A program made the translations under genes and the position numbers. Below are positions 50,501-63,376 of a stretch of DNA of 64,000 bases, in pieces. Numbering within the stretch: the first letter of the stretch is position 1; the number at the start of each line of letters is the position of its first letter. A model generated the notes under the pieces. It worked only from the letters and a program-made list of their open reading frames with translations, was not told the DNA's origin and did no database searches. The stretch is from assembly GCA_022316685.1 (NCBI GenBank), contig JAKJHU010001645.1, forward strand, positions 57,840-121,839, read 5' to 3'. Origin of the DNA: Progne subis subis (Eukaryota; Chordata; Aves; Passeriformes; Hirundinidae).

Positions 50501-53500
50501 CGAAGCATGTCCCTTTGTGCCTGCAGCTATGCTGGCTTGGGATTGCGATCATTGCCTGATCCACAAAGCTGAACCAAGTAAATTCAGCAAGTTTCTCACC
50601 AGTCTCACACAAATGATGGGATCGTGTTAACCTAAGCCTTTATGTTCCTCCCTGTGCCAAGAAGCTCGAGATTAACCTGAGTGAGGAATGGTAGTGGGCA
50701 AGAGGTGGGATTCAGTGCATGTCTCACCTACTTCCATGGTTGCAAAGGAGCCCTGACTGTGATGGTGGAATCCAGGGCAAATATCAGAAAGATGCTGCCC
50801 ATCTCTGCAACTTCCCTCTCTCTTCTGTGCTCACACCAGGTCGAGAAAAACCTCTGACCATATCCAGAGCATGCATGATTCTTATGCAATTTTGAGGGAA
50901 ACTGAAGGTGTTCAGCCTCTTGCTGAAGGGTGCACCAAAAAGATGATTCCTGGAAAAAACCTGAACCCACCAGCCCCTCACTGCTGGTGTGCAAGTCCAT
51001 GCACTTGTTTCCTCTGAAGCAGAACTCCAGGAAGGCAGGTATTGGCTCCCCCTTCCTCTTGAGAATACAGGGGACAGATTAAAGAACAGGGGGGGAAAAA
51101 GTTATTTCACAGTTAACGTGCCCTGAACAAGAAAAGGTTCCTGACACCAACAAACTAATCAACACTGAAAGCTCATGAGGTCAAGCTTTCCCTTCTCATC
51201 CATTATTATTTTGATTTTTTTCTAACTGGCTAGGACTCAATAGCTCTGGCAAGTCTATAAATATAAAATCCTTTCTTACCTTCCCATGGAGCACACCAAA
51301 TACCATTTGAATACCCGTAGGGACAAGTTAAAACTAAACAAAACCAAAGCAATAGACAAGAAACATGTTGTCCAGCCAATCTTCAAATGCTGTCTGTTCT
51401 GTAAGTCAGTCCCATGAAGCTTGTCTCTGCTAGCCAGGAATTGGGAAAGGCAGCTCTCCCTCTTAAGTGCACTCCCTCTGGATTCAGTATTTTGTGTGGA
51501 GACTTATGGCCAGGAATGTTAATGCCAGATAACTGAGGTAGCTGCCCTGGAAGAGCTCAGCCTGAAGGAGACAGCCCCAGACCATCAGGGTTAAGCTCTG
51601 AATATGTGGGCTCCTCCCAATGCCTCTGCCTCCTACCTTGTGCTGCCTGCAACAGCCACCAGTGCACTGATCTGACCACCCAGATGAACCCAACCTCTGT
51701 ATAGTCTGAAAAGGAGGAAACATTCACGGGTAGAAACTCTACCCTACAGAGTGTAAAATGCTCCTGAAGTCAAGTGCGAAGTGTTTCTACATTGTCTTGG
51801 TATGGAGGGAAATGGCAGAGGAACTGGGAAAATTTATGGCTTCTGCTGCATTGGAAATACCCAAAGTTCCTGTCCCAAAGCACTGCCCATGTTCTCTCCA
51901 TTGCAACACAGGGAACTTCGCTCAGCAGTTTTTTCATGGCAAAGGAAAGGCTGCTCCCTCTGTCTTTTCCATCTGTGGGCTCTCTGATGGGATCTGTGCT
52001 CTTTCAGAGCTCTGTGTGTTAGAAAAGGAGGAAAGAAAAATACGACATTCCCTACCCAGGGCTGACAAACAGGGATCATAGCTGCAGTGTAAGTTTCTCT
52101 GATGGATTCTACCTCAGCAAAATGAAATTAAGATTTCAGCAAACAAGATCCAATTCCATGGTACCAGTAGAACAAATGACATCCGATAATTGCTAACTCC
52201 TTTTGCTTATTCTTTGCTCTGTTCACCCCATCAGTCTCTCCAGATTATATTTTCAGCTGAGTTTAATGAACGCCATTTATTAAACTAACACCAGGGTTCT
52301 GCTTTGGCCTCAGACAGATGTGCCTGCTAATATGAATCATTTTGTTCAATTGGATTATTCTGATGGAGAGCGGATCCCTGCCACTCTGAGGAGCACAAAA
52401 AAATGGGGAACAGCTCGCCTCCAGTTGTGACCAGCCGCTTGTCTCTATTAGGAGGCAGCTCCAGGCTCTGCAGGCAGCTTGGCAGGAGGGTGTCCCTGCT
52501 GCTCCCATCAGCTCCTTCTGCTCCTTTCCATTTCCCTCTCATATAGCAGGGACAGCCTAGATCTCAGTGTGGCCCTGAGCTTGGATGGTCAGGGGGACAT
52601 GAACATCACTGCTGCCTTCCCTGAGTTCACCTGCGTGAACAACAGGATTCACCTCCTCCTTTGTCACTATGAACATCCCTTTTCTGAATGCACACCAGGC
52701 TTCCCTAACTGTGTATCCTTTCCTTCCCAGTATGGTGGGTCTGACCTCCTTTACATTGACAACCTGAGAAAATGTAGACTGCTTATTTGCTATTGATCCT
52801 TCTTTACTCTGATCTTCTCCAATTATTTGGGCTAAGGGACAGGGATGATATGCTTTTAAAGGCTTGTATTAATCAGGAGAAAAAAGGGATAAAATCCAGC
52901 TGAAATCTCCCAGACAGAGATTCGCTCAGTCTATCGTTTGGGATTTTAGTGTTGAAAATTTTGGATCAATCTCTGTAATACATTGTGTGCAGGCAGCAGA
53001 CATGCATCTATCTGTCTATCTCAATACAAATCCTGTCTTCTGTGAACCATAAAACTCCTAGCAGAGTGACATTACCACATCTCACATCGACAGAACACAC
53101 TGAGCACACACAACTCGGGGAAAAAATTACAGAGGCAATTCGAAAGATTTGAAGAGAAAAAGCAGATTTCTGCTCCCTGGGCATAACTGGCCAAATCCCT
53201 CAGCAAGTCTTTAGCTAACACAAATCACCATCACTCCTTTGAAGCCTACTTTCTTTCCCCAGGTGAAAGATAGGCCCAGCACTTCTTCAGATACCTGTGA
53301 ATCTCAGGACAACCCGTTTATTCTAGAGCATTTCTGAAGAAAGAAATTATTTGCATATTTATCCTAAGCAGCATCCTGAGGTTACTTCCAGAAATCCCTG
53401 GTGACTGCCAGAAGTCAGGTTGTCAGGAAGTGGGTCTGTGCCAAAAGAGAAAAGACCCCAGAGATAACCATGGTAACAGTCTGTGTGCCTCTCTTAATTA

Positions 53501-54667
53501 CTAATAGCACCTTAACAAACACATCAAAGAACATTAATTCAGTCAGGTTTTAAGTGTAGGAATACTTCTCCAGGTGTGAGCTATTCCTTTACTCCTGGTG
53601 AGGATCTGTACACCCTTCTCTAAATGGCATTACCCTGGTCTTCATGGGTAATAGGAACAAAGCCTGTGGGAATTCCTTTTGGGATTTTGTGTAGCAAGGT
53701 CTCTATGGATTGTACTAAACAATGCCTTTGCAGAAGGGCAGAAGACGGAAACCCCCCATATCGACTCGGTCCTGAAAGCACCAAATCTCTTAAAACTGAC
53801 ATGTAGGAGCCCAGTTTCCTACAGCTGGCATTGGGCTGCCTGCCTGGTTTCCTTTCTCAGCGACCAATGTGCCATGGTGGAGAAATATGTACCACGCAAG
53901 AAGAATGCACAGAAAAAAATAAAGAGCTTGGGAAGCATTCACTTGTCATACGCCACACAAACGGGATACAACCTCTGCTCGTGAGTGGTGGTGCTTCAAG
54001 AGAGCAGAGAAAAACAGAGAATCTTATCCAGCAAAGACAAAATTTTAGCTGACGCACAGTCCATGGGTTTAATGGCCCAATTGTTTCCAAACCCTTAGAA
54101 ATCAAGGTAGTGAAAACCTATTTTTTTTGGAACAACCTGCTTTTAAGGCTTTACCATGACAACCGTGGTTTACAGCACATCCAAATCAACCAAAAGATAT
54201 CTTTGGCATCAAGGAATGGGCATCATAGAGCTAGAAATTTCAAAGGTAGTCGTCTCGTCACTGTGAGGATTTTAGAGTGTTATTGCCCTGCATAGAACAG
54301 ATGCTTCAGGCAGCCCAGCTGCTGGTTCTGTTTTACACAGGAAAAAGGGATATCTGAAGAGCAGGGGAGGGAGAATGTATCTTCCAATAAATGGGAGAAA
54401 TCTTCTTTCCAAAGAGGATTACTTGAGTGTGGAGCTTCAGCTTTCCATTGGTACAAGAGATTTTCTTCTGTTTCCAAGTCATTATCCTAAAAAGGCATTT
54501 TTGAAATGAGTCATGGTGATATTTGGGGGTGGGCATGATCGTTCCCTAGTGTCTCTGCTCTAAAAACACCAGAGCAGTCAGAATGGTGACATTGCATCTT
54601 CCTCAAGAATTGCAAATAATTGAAACATCTCTGCTAGGAGAACATTTAGAGTTAACTAAGTAATTGT

Positions 54668-54754
54668 GGGCTGAATCCTTGGCTGCCATAAATCAGTGTC
54701 ACTTCGCTGGCTTCAGAGGAGCTGGTGATTGACGCTGCCTTGGAACTTGAGCCC
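54668..54754. repeat. Ancient palindromic amniote repeat
   Basis: The block begins GGGCTGAATCCTTGGCTG and ends TTGGAACTTGAGCCC, with TAAATCAGTGTCACTTCGC and a CTTCAGAGGAGCTGGTGATT mirror half between. This is the layout of a well-known old hairpin repeat of reptiles and birds. It is diverged and lies in the proposed 3' UTR intron. Confidence 0.5.
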
Positions 54755-57700
54755 GATCATGGTTGTGGTTAGTACTTTTCCAGACAGAGCACTGAGTTTT
54801 CATTTACTCTGCATTTTGCTTGGGAAATGACTTGACTGCTGTTCTCCTTTCCCCTCCAGCTCAGCTTTCTACCCAATATTTCAAAAAGGTTGGATGAAGC
54901 TCAGCTAAGTGGAAAAATTAACCATTTGAAATAAAAACTCTCTTTTTTCCCCCTAACTGCAGTCACAGGGCAGGATGAAAGACACCTGAGAAACAAAGTT
55001 TGTGCCGTAAACCTTAAATTCTCTTCTACAGCTGGATCAAACATTTCAGAGACCAGAGTTTTGATATTCACTTGTATCTGGCCAAAGTTACCGTACCCAT
55101 GAATTATTCAAATATGTAATTATTGCATTTGATATATCACTGGGTATAACCATGGGAATGAGAAACAGTGTTCTAGTGCAGCTGATTGTATATGCCTTCC
55201 AAACCATAAGGACATCAATTTAAGGTGCTCACATTGATGGAGTACTCTGCAACCCCTTATTAAGATTCTTGCCAACCCCTGTAGCAGTCTTTCGCTGCAG
55301 AGGAAATTTCATGGAGCTTTTTAGCCTCTGTTTTCTTTATCTCTATAGTGTAAGTGCCAAACATTATCCCATAGAGCTTCAATTCATGGTTCTGCAGTAG
55401 CTCTCAAAGGTCAGTGACAAAAAGATCAGATAAATTTCAGCTTACTGATCAAGGCTACACAAGTGACCTGAGTCCTTTGAATCTCCTGTTGGAGCTGATT
55501 CATAACTCTGATTTCATTGTGAATTTCCAGTTTTCCTGGAAGAAGGTTTTAACGTTCTTCTTAGACCCAGAGGGTTGTGCCCTGGCTTTGGCCTATACTG
55601 TTCATATTGTCTTTATCTAGACAAAAAAAAACCATGTCCATGGTGCTGCTTGTATTAACTGAACACACTGAAGTCTATCTGCCTTCGAATATGGGTCCAT
55701 CTGAGAAGAACATCTTTGAATTTCTAGACTTTTCTTTGCCTTCTCCCTTAACAGCGTTTGCAAATTTATAGTGTGCCTGTTTCCTGTTTGCTCACTAGTA
55801 AGTACCGGTCTCCCTAATTCCCCCCAATACCAAAGGATTTTGCTGACTTGTAACTTATTTGAAAGTCCTGTAGAAAAATGACTGTGCTGGTTTTTTAGGA
55901 CTCAACCTGTATTTTCAAAATCCTCTTTCATTGTGGGTGTTTGCCTTCTCCCATTTGTTTTGTACATATTTTATTTAGCAGAGGATTCATTCTGTCAGTG
56001 TTTGCTGCTGATGATGCTTGAACAAAAAATTTGGCTAGAGATGTCTCCTGTGTTTTTCCATCTCTTTAGCTCTCTTTGAACTGCTGGTTCAAACACCTAC
56101 TCTTCCCTCTTCTTATATTTACTGTTTTTTCTTCAAGTTGCTGTCCCTCATGCACTGGCCCAGCAAATCTCTGTGCTGAACACACCCGGTAAAAATGTTC
56201 CTTTAAAGGCTGCTGTTTTCAGGTTACTGCAGCTGCCCATTAACTGATGCAATTGGAGCTTACACTGAGCTCAGAAAGGCTCTAAAATCTAACTTACTTA
56301 AGTAATTTTTGTGACATTGTCCATATGATCTCCCACACTAATCTTGGTGAAGTAGCTGGATGTGAAATTACCACCCTCCAGTCAACCCTGGAGCTTTGGG
56401 GGTTTTGCTGTTGGAAGCCTTTGAAGACAGTACCACCATAACAAGCTCCTGGACTTTTCACAGTATTGCATATATATGGAAAAACTCAGAGGGCTCTTTG
56501 TCGGCTGAGTCTTTGGCAACAATTCTCACAATTCTCCAGAAGTTTACTTCAGAGCACATGGGCCAAGAGTACCACAGTGAGATGAAAAGTGGGAAGTTGC
56601 TTTAATATCTATGATTTCATTCTGAAGTATTTGCATTATCTTTTAAAAAAATATTTAAAAAAATTATTTATTTAAAAAAATAAAAAAGGAGGGAGGGGAG
56701 AAGACTTGGGTTTTAATGGAGAATTCCTGCTCCAAACAGAGGGAAATTGTTGTGGTATTGCCTTGTGCTGCTCTATCACTCCCATGACAAATAGCATGGA
56801 TCTGTTAGTGACCTACATGGGCTCATTTAGATGCAAACACAGCAATACTCCTCAAAAGCTGCCCTGCTTTGAGGAACAACAAGTTCCAAATATTGCTGAA
56901 TGGAATTCAGTCTCAGAGCAGTAATTACTGATTGTAATTTTGGAGTAAATGCAGTAATTAATTATTGTCGTTTTCCATCAGTGCATTATATTGTGTGCCA
57001 ATCTTAGAACAAAATAATGAGCAAATGGCATTTTGCATGCTCTGGTATAGAAACTGTGGTTTGTAGAACAGACTTGAGAATTTTGCCATAATAAAGTTAT
57101 CAGTAATTTAAATGGACAGGCAGGTTAAAAATTATCAGACAGAAAAATACAGAATTTCCTTGTCAGTATTGCAAACACCTTCAGGAGTCCTGCTTTAGCC
57201 TCTCCCCCTAAAATTCACTTCCATTCTGTCAGTACAAGCACAACAACACGAAGTTTGGATTGCAAACACAGTGAGGGATGCTTAATTTAATCACAGGCGT
57301 CAGTGGAAATGAAAAACAAAACTAATCCAAAGAACAAAAAATCATGTTGGCTGAGGTGACGTTTTTCCAGTACCTGAACAGACTTTCAAAAATTAAGCTG
57401 TGCTGATTTTTTCTCTCTCTTTATTCACTCATATTAAAGCTTGTGCTGGAGTACTGTTTTGATGCAATTATACTAGTGCAAATTTCCATAATGTAAGCAG
57501 GTCCTAAATGATCTAAGTGATGACTAAAAGAGGGAAACAACAATAATCTGTGCAGGTGGAAGAGGAGGTGGTTAGCATGATTGTAGGAGGCATAACTACA
57601 AGAAATGGGATTTTATCTTGAAAAAGGATACTTGGAATGAATCTCAAGATGAATACCCTAATAGAAAACAATGAGATCAATGCAGCTGCAGAATAGCCTC

Positions 57701-58967
57701 TCACTAGAGGTAATAGAAAGCTATCTGGGAGGCATAAGCAACAAAAATTTCAGCAAAAAATACACTTTCACTAGACTTTGCATTGAAGTAATCTGGAATG
57801 ACTAGAGAAGATAGAAATTTTCTGCTCACATATTTTTGTTTATGGCTATTAGGAGTTTTGGTTTTTTGTTTTATTTTTGGCTGATAGTATAATCTTACTT
57901 TTAAAATGAGTTTGGGTTGCTTTTATTTCTTTCTCTTATTAGGGAAAAAAAAAAAGAGAAAAATGCAAAGTTTTCTAGTTTGGTGAAATATACACTCCAA
58001 TTAAAAAAAAAAAAAATTCTCAGAGTAAAAATACCACTTATTCAAATATGTGCAAAAATATATATTTCACACATTTTACAATAAACCAGAAATCAGTCAA
58101 TGTTCAAGAAGCAATGAAGGAGGACATGAAAACTTTATTTTTTTTCATATTTGAGCTTTGACCCAAGTAATTTCCCCTGGTGTTTGCAGGTTGCTTGGGT
58201 GGTGCATTCATTTAAGGTTTTGTCACTACTCTGAAGCACAGCTAAAAATTCTTCCTGTTCATCTTATTCTGGTTTTTTTGTTTGTTTTTTTTCCACTTTT
58301 TCTTTCTGTTTTGCCTTGCTAAGTTTGTCTTGCCCACACTCCCTGTCTCACTCAGTTTCATGCCATTGCTCTGGGTTAGTCTCACCAAAATGTCTCTACA
58401 TCTTTAGCTTTAAATAAAATTTCAGCAGCAAGGTATTTCCACCTCTGTCTGAGGTGGAAAGCATCACTTTGCCGGTGACCAGTCACTGCAATGAAGCCAC
58501 AGTTGGGGAATGGACAGGATTTTCTGGGCTATTGTGTGCTGTGTCTTTTATTGATCTATCAGCTGGATGATCCTGGGCTGCTCTGCATTCTGCCCTGAGC
58601 TCTGGAAGGGCTGTGAGCTGTGCAGATTTCTAGGCAGTGTTGTCCTACTGTGCCTGCCTCTCCCAGCAGCCCTTTGTGGGCTTGGGGATCACACAGCCCC
58701 AGGCACTGCGGGCTTCACCTGCAACTTTGTCATAGCACAAGGCATGGAAGGACTCCTAGAAATGACCACCTAAGGGAGCTGTGGGTTTCAGGTTGGTTTT
58801 TCTTAATTAGTTGGTGCATTTTGTGCATACTATCTGAAAGACACATGGAATGAGTCCAAGTTCTTGCTTCCTAGTCCTGGGAGGGGGATTAGTAATAGAA
58901 TATACTGATTTTGGCAGAGTTGCCTCAAATTATTCTCCTCTATTTTGCTTTCTCCCAGCCTATCATT

Positions 58968-58969
<2 letters not shown>

Positions 58970-59017
<48 letters not shown>
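58970..59017. repeat. Poly-T tract (T48)
   Basis: Uninterrupted 48 T, the longest homopolymer in the window, inside the proposed 3' UTR intron. The exact length may be affected by sequencing error. Confidence 0.95.
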
Positions 59018-61177
59018 CCCCTACAACCTCCTCTTTAATTATAAAGAAAAAAGAGAACAGAGGCAGCCATTTTGCCATCTTAATTCTTCAGGGCTTTGCT
59101 TGCTGCAGCTTTGGGCTTATCTGCCATATCACAGAGAACCTTTAAGTGTTTGACAGCAAGTTTAGAGCACTTGCAGAGAAAACAAAGGACATCATATAGC
59201 AGGGGCCTAGACTGCTTGTGTCCCAAAAGGGAGATTTGTAAGTTTTTTAAATAAGCATTCACTCAGAATTAAAATTCAGTGAAACTCTTCTTACTCTGTT
59301 AGGAAACAATCACTCTGGTGGATTATATCAAACTGGGTAGTGCTTTGTTGTTGTTGTTTTTGCTGTTGTTGTCATTGGCAACTTCTTATTTTTTGAAAGC
59401 AATTCAATAAAAAAAAGCCTTTCCTTGGAAAAATCCCAATTGAAAAGTTTCTTGAGCATCCTCTTGAAGCACCTGAGTAATTACTCTAGTGTCAATATGG
59501 TTATACACATGCTTCATATTGGAATGAAAGACCCTGAAGAGCTGCATCCAAAGCAAAGATAGCTAAAAACCGCAGTAGAGTTATCTTTCTATCAGGTAAA
59601 GGAAGTTGCAAATCAAGCCAGCAGTGGAGGTACAATAATACTGTGCCGAGCCAAGAACAGCTGACCTATCTCTGAGTCAGGCTTATTCCTGAGGGCTTAG
59701 GTCTCTGCTGGTCACTATTGCCAAGCCTGGTGAGAAGCTGACCTGTGTCCTTTGTGACTGAGAATCCTGCCTGCTTCTAGAGTGATGGTATCAATGTTCC
59801 CAAGCACTGGGAGGCAGATGAGCTGAAGAGAGAGCTGGGTTTAAGCCCATCTGGTCTTCTGGGTGTCCTTGCTGTCATCAAGTATCCTCTCCAGTGTATT
59901 GCAGCATAGTTCTCCCTGGGCTAACCCAAACCCTCCACTGGGGAATGTTCCTGCAGTGTCCTCCTGGGACCACCTAAACTCAGGCAATTCCTTCTGTCAG
60001 GTGAATGAACACATGTATAAAACCTTTTTCCTGGAGAACTCCTTTCTGCTAAGTCATTTATGGCTCCCTCATCAGTCTCAACAAGGTGCAAGTATGCAAG
60101 AGAACAAGGACCTCTGAGATACATTTTGATAGGGTCCCTACCAGGTTCTCTAAGACAAGGGTGGAAGTGATCAAGTGGTAAAAACTGAATGATTATTCTG
60201 GACAGCAGAAGCCGAAGGAAAAGTCTGGAAGGTTAAAGGCAACACCTATCTAGAGTCAGCACTTCAAGATTTTTCTGTTTAATAGAAGCAAAGGAAAGGA
60301 AAAAAATGCCCTAAGAGAGACATACATATGGAAATATATCACCATTTTAACTGCTGATTCCTTTTTATATAATTTACTGGGGGAAAAAATACCCAAGCAA
60401 CAACTCTTAGTCCTACTAGTGAGTAATCTTTTTGTAGGAAAAAAGCTGAGACCTCAGAGTACTTCATGATGAACCATGATAATAAAAACCACCACAGACT
60501 CATTCTGGTGAATCTTCAACAACACAGATATCCACAGCCCTGCATCTTGCACCACCATTACAAACAAGCATATCCTCAGTGAGCATTGTGCTGGGACATA
60601 AAGCTGGGTGCCTAACTAGGGAGACCTTTGTGTCCCTTGATCCCTTTGCAGGTGTCACAGAAATCCTCCCTGACAAAGGCAGCCCCTGCTTTAACACAAC
60701 TGCGTGCATGCATCCCCGCTCCCCCCCAAAGCAAAGCCTGCAGAAAAAAAAGACGGTGTGATGAAGTAAAAAGCATTTGGATTTGGCAACATGTTTTGGT
60801 TTCAAGCTTCCAAGAGGCCTTTTCATAAGCAAGGAAAAGAAATGAGATTTTTGAAGGGGGAAAATGCATTGACAGTTAGCCATATAGTCACATATAAAGG
60901 AGATTCTAAACTATAGAGGCTGTTTCCTGCACATGCACCTAATATGTTTCTTAATCTCCTCTATGCTGTCTTCAGCGCAGCACCTCTTTCAAAGGCGTTT
61001 TCATCCCATTCCTGAATTCTCATTGGAAAGGATACTGTTCTGAAGACTGCAAAAATATATTTTTCAAAGATATTTGAGATCCCAGTGAAAAATTAAAACA
61101 CTCTGTTTTTCTTTGGGTAAGTTGAAGATAGGGATTTCCTGCCTGTCTTAGATGAATCAAAAGAGGCCTGAATAAAA

Positions 61178-61300
61178 ATCACAGAATCTTAGATATTACA
61201 GCTAAAATGACATTGAAAAGTCACCTAACCAATTTCTTTATCACTTATTCAGGAGTACAAATTGCTTAGGGCCTCCCTAGATGTTGCGTTTATTGGGGAA
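61178..61300 (-). mobile_element. Possible degenerate CR1 3' end
   Basis: ATCACAGAATCTTAGATATT, AAGTCACCTAACCAA and AATTGCTTAGGGCCTCCCTA loosely follow the reverse-complement CR1 3' order. The match is weak and a chance resemblance is possible. Confidence 0.4.
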
Positions 61301-62263
61301 TCTCTGTTGTGGAATAATTTTAATAATAGCGAGACTTCCTGTCTCAGTAAACAAACACATAGGGGTTTATATTTCTGTTTCTCAAAAAATTACCTAATGA
61401 AAGAACCTGCCAGTGATGGAAAATATTTCTGGTTTTGGAAACACCTTCATTTTTGTTACTGGTGATACGTTAGGATTCCAATGGGACAAGCTGTGTCTTC
61501 TGATATTTTTGGTATTGTTATGTGTATTAGAAGTTCCCTTGGAACATCCAGCTGGCTTCTTTCCAGCAATACATGGCACATGAATCTAAAAATGAGACCC
61601 CAGGTCCTTACTCCAGCTAAGCTTCCTTGGCTTTGGTTAGGTTTTATCTATGCACAAGAGTTTAAAGCAACTGACCAAGATGTGAACATGGATCCTTCTA
61701 TTAATTTTTTTTGTGTGTGAAGAAATAAATCAGGGGTTATTTGGTTGTCAGGGAGACATATTTACATTAAGTTATTATGCTGAGATGGAATTGGATACAG
61801 ACTGTACCACATGAAGAATGAAGAATGCTTTGAAACATTTGCAACACAGAGCTATTGAGACAGACACTGTCCCAGTCCAGTCACCTGGGATTAAACCACA
61901 GCCCAGTCCCACCTCTTAATTACAGATTTTCTTTGAGCACCAGAAAATGCTCTCTTTCACTGAACAAGGGGAATCAGGACAGCTTCTGACTCTCCTCTAG
62001 TGACCAGAAACACATTCTAGAGATGCAGGATGCCCCTGGGATGAGGAAGTTGTCTTATCCCTTGGTGAACATCCTTCCACCTCTTCTTCCAAAGAGACAC
62101 ATACACAAACAGTTCCTAATTTATGCGTGGGTGCATGTCTGAGCAGAGTGACTCGAGCCAGAGTCAAAAAGGCAGAAGATAAAGAGTCACAGAGCAGAAT
62201 CTCCTAGAGGGTCTACAACACAGAGAGATGCTACAGGAGTAGCTGACACCCCCTTCCCCATGC

Positions 62264-62272
62264 AGTTACCTG
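62264..62272 (-). other. Candidate 5' splice donor 39 nt downstream of the CELF4 stop codon
   Basis: On the minus strand the sequence is CAG|GTAACT, with GT at 62269-62268. Positions -3 to +4 and +6 match the U1 consensus, but +5 is C instead of G, which weakens the site. Its placement just inside the NMD limit and the strong acceptor at 42961 make it a credible 3' UTR donor. A chance match cannot be excluded without RNA evidence. Confidence 0.5.
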
Positions 62273-62436
62273 TGCTAGTGCTTTGTATCCAGTGGTTCCC
62301 ACAACCCTTCAGTAGGGACGATTAGCATCCTTTGGCCTCTTCAGCTGCACCTTCAGCCTCTTCATGCCAATCTGGAATCCGTTCATGGCCTGGATAGCAG
62401 CTTGGGCACTGGCAGGATTGTCAAAACTCACAAAAC
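62270..62436 (-). other. CELF4: Complete exon: stop-codon exon with 39 nt of 3' UTR, bounded by acceptor and candidate donor
   Basis: The exon opens after a minus-strand AG at 62438-62437. If the downstream donor is used it ends at 62270, giving 167 nt. The 39 noncoding bases after TGA run into GCACAG|GTAACT. A junction 39 nt after a stop is inside the roughly 50-55 nt limit, so splicing here would not be expected to trigger nonsense-mediated decay. The alternative is that the exon simply reads through into a longer unspliced 3' UTR. Confidence 0.55.
62309..62436 (-). CDS. CELF4: Last coding exon of CELF4 (CUGBP/Elav-like family RNA-binding protein), C-terminal part of RRM3; partial
   Basis: Read on the minus strand, this exon encodes 41 residues then TGA, preceded by a split glycine codon (G|GT, phase 1). 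It starts inside the RNP1 motif of the third RNA-recognition motif (FVSF; the upstream Lys-Cys-Phe-Gly would lie in the previous exon). It continues through the second helix ([11 protein letters not shown]), the last strand (KRLKVQLKR) and the short tail [14 protein letters not shown] proteins bind GU-rich RNA in nucleus and cytoplasm and control splicing, mRNA stability and translation; CELF4 is mainly neuronal. The 5' boundary is a TGTTTTGACAG acceptor at 62437. Upstream exons are outside the window. CELF1/CELF2 are excluded because they have YDNPVS and end SKNDSKPY, and CELF5 because its tail differs. CELF3 has essentially the same C-terminus, so the choice of CELF4 rests on AT-rich, gene-poor context and is an inference. 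No frameshift or damaged residue is seen. Confidence 0.85.
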
Positions 62437-63319
62437 CTGTCAAAACATGAGGCAAGGCAGGGGACTTAGTGAGCTGAAGGGTGCCAAGGCACGTACATGC
62501 AACGACCACTGAGAATGAACATGGGGAGGGGAGTGAGGGTGCTGAGAGAGGGGAAGTGAGCAGGTAGGAGAGTGGGCTGGTGGGCAGGAGAAAGAGGAGA
62601 GGATGGCTGCCAATGTGGGACAAAGGATAGTAGGGTTGGGACAGATCAGTGTCCCAGGACACAGTGCCTGGTCTGATTGCCAGTCTGAACACTATGTGGA
62701 ACACAGGGATCCAAACACTGGTGCCACAAGATTTGGGTCACCTTTAAGCTGGGAATCAGCAGATGTAATATATGGTTTCAAGGCACTCTGTCTTTCTCTA
62801 TCTCCCTCCATTATGACTGAGGTAAACCTCTAGACCTTCCTTAACTTGCCAGAATAAACTTTTCTTTGCCTTCCAGTACTAATGATTAGCGGAACCTGAC
62901 ACACCTACTGCTACTTCCGTATTATGGCAATATAAGTAAAATGTGAATTAAATAAATTCTTTATTATTGTATTAATCAGCAGGAATGGTTTGATTGTTGG
63001 CCAGCCAAGCAATATAAAGTGCTTCAATCACTAGCAATTTCTGCAAACTCCATGTTACTCCGCAGTTGAGAGATGAGGACAAATGTTTTGCTAACATGTT
63101 TTCCCTATGGAATTTCATACTTTGTCAGCAAAACTCCCAATCAACCACGGAGCACATCCAGCACTAGAAACAACTATAGTGGCTGAATATTGTATCAACG
63201 GTCACCTAAGATGTTCTTTGTCGTGATTTGCTCTCTAACAGTGTGATGAAATGAAATAGGTCAACCACACAGGATGCAATGCATCTAACACATTCAGCTT
63301 TGGGGAGAGCTTTTGGTGC

Positions 63320-63323
<4 letters not shown>

Positions 63324-63350
<27 letters not shown>

Positions 63351-63376
63351 TATATATATATTTTTTTTTTTTTTTT
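63324..63376. repeat. T-rich / (AT)n / T-rich compound tract
   Basis: About 22 T, then AAATATATATATATA, then about 17 T. It is in the upstream CELF4 intron. Confidence 0.9.

Larger units (their letters stand above)
42962..62269 (-). other. CELF4: Proposed 19.3 kb intron within the CELF4 3' UTR
   Basis: The interval runs from the candidate donor (GT at 62269-62268) to the candidate acceptor (AG at 42963-42962) on the minus strand, 19308 nt. I find no coding exon inside it. Contents are one CR1 body (about 45.43-46.33 kb), a possible CR1 tail (about 61.18-61.30 kb), a palindromic ancient repeat (54668-54754), T48 at 58970-59017 and a 300-bp homopurine tract at its 3' end. Exon pairing is inferred from splice-site sequence and orientation only. 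Confidence 0.45.

Noticed and set aside
58830..59153. ORFs with poly-Phe or poly-Lys runs
   Set aside because: Translations of the T48 homopolymer.
62309..62436. Identity as CELF3 or CELF6 instead of CELF4
   Set aside because: The C-terminus does not separate CELF3 from CELF4, and CELF6 is close. The AT-rich, repeat-poor, gene-empty setting fits CELF4 better than genes on GC-rich microchromosomes. This remains an inference.
62309..62436. Processed pseudogene of a CELF gene
   Set aside because: The coding block is bounded by a splice acceptor at the correct phase, and upstream exons are not fused to it. A retrocopy would continue into RRM3 upstream.
62309..62704. 131-codon ORF beginning at 62704 as a complete protein
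   Set aside because: Only the last 41 codons are CELF; the part above 62436 is intron sequence before a splice acceptor, so the apparent start codon is meaningless.
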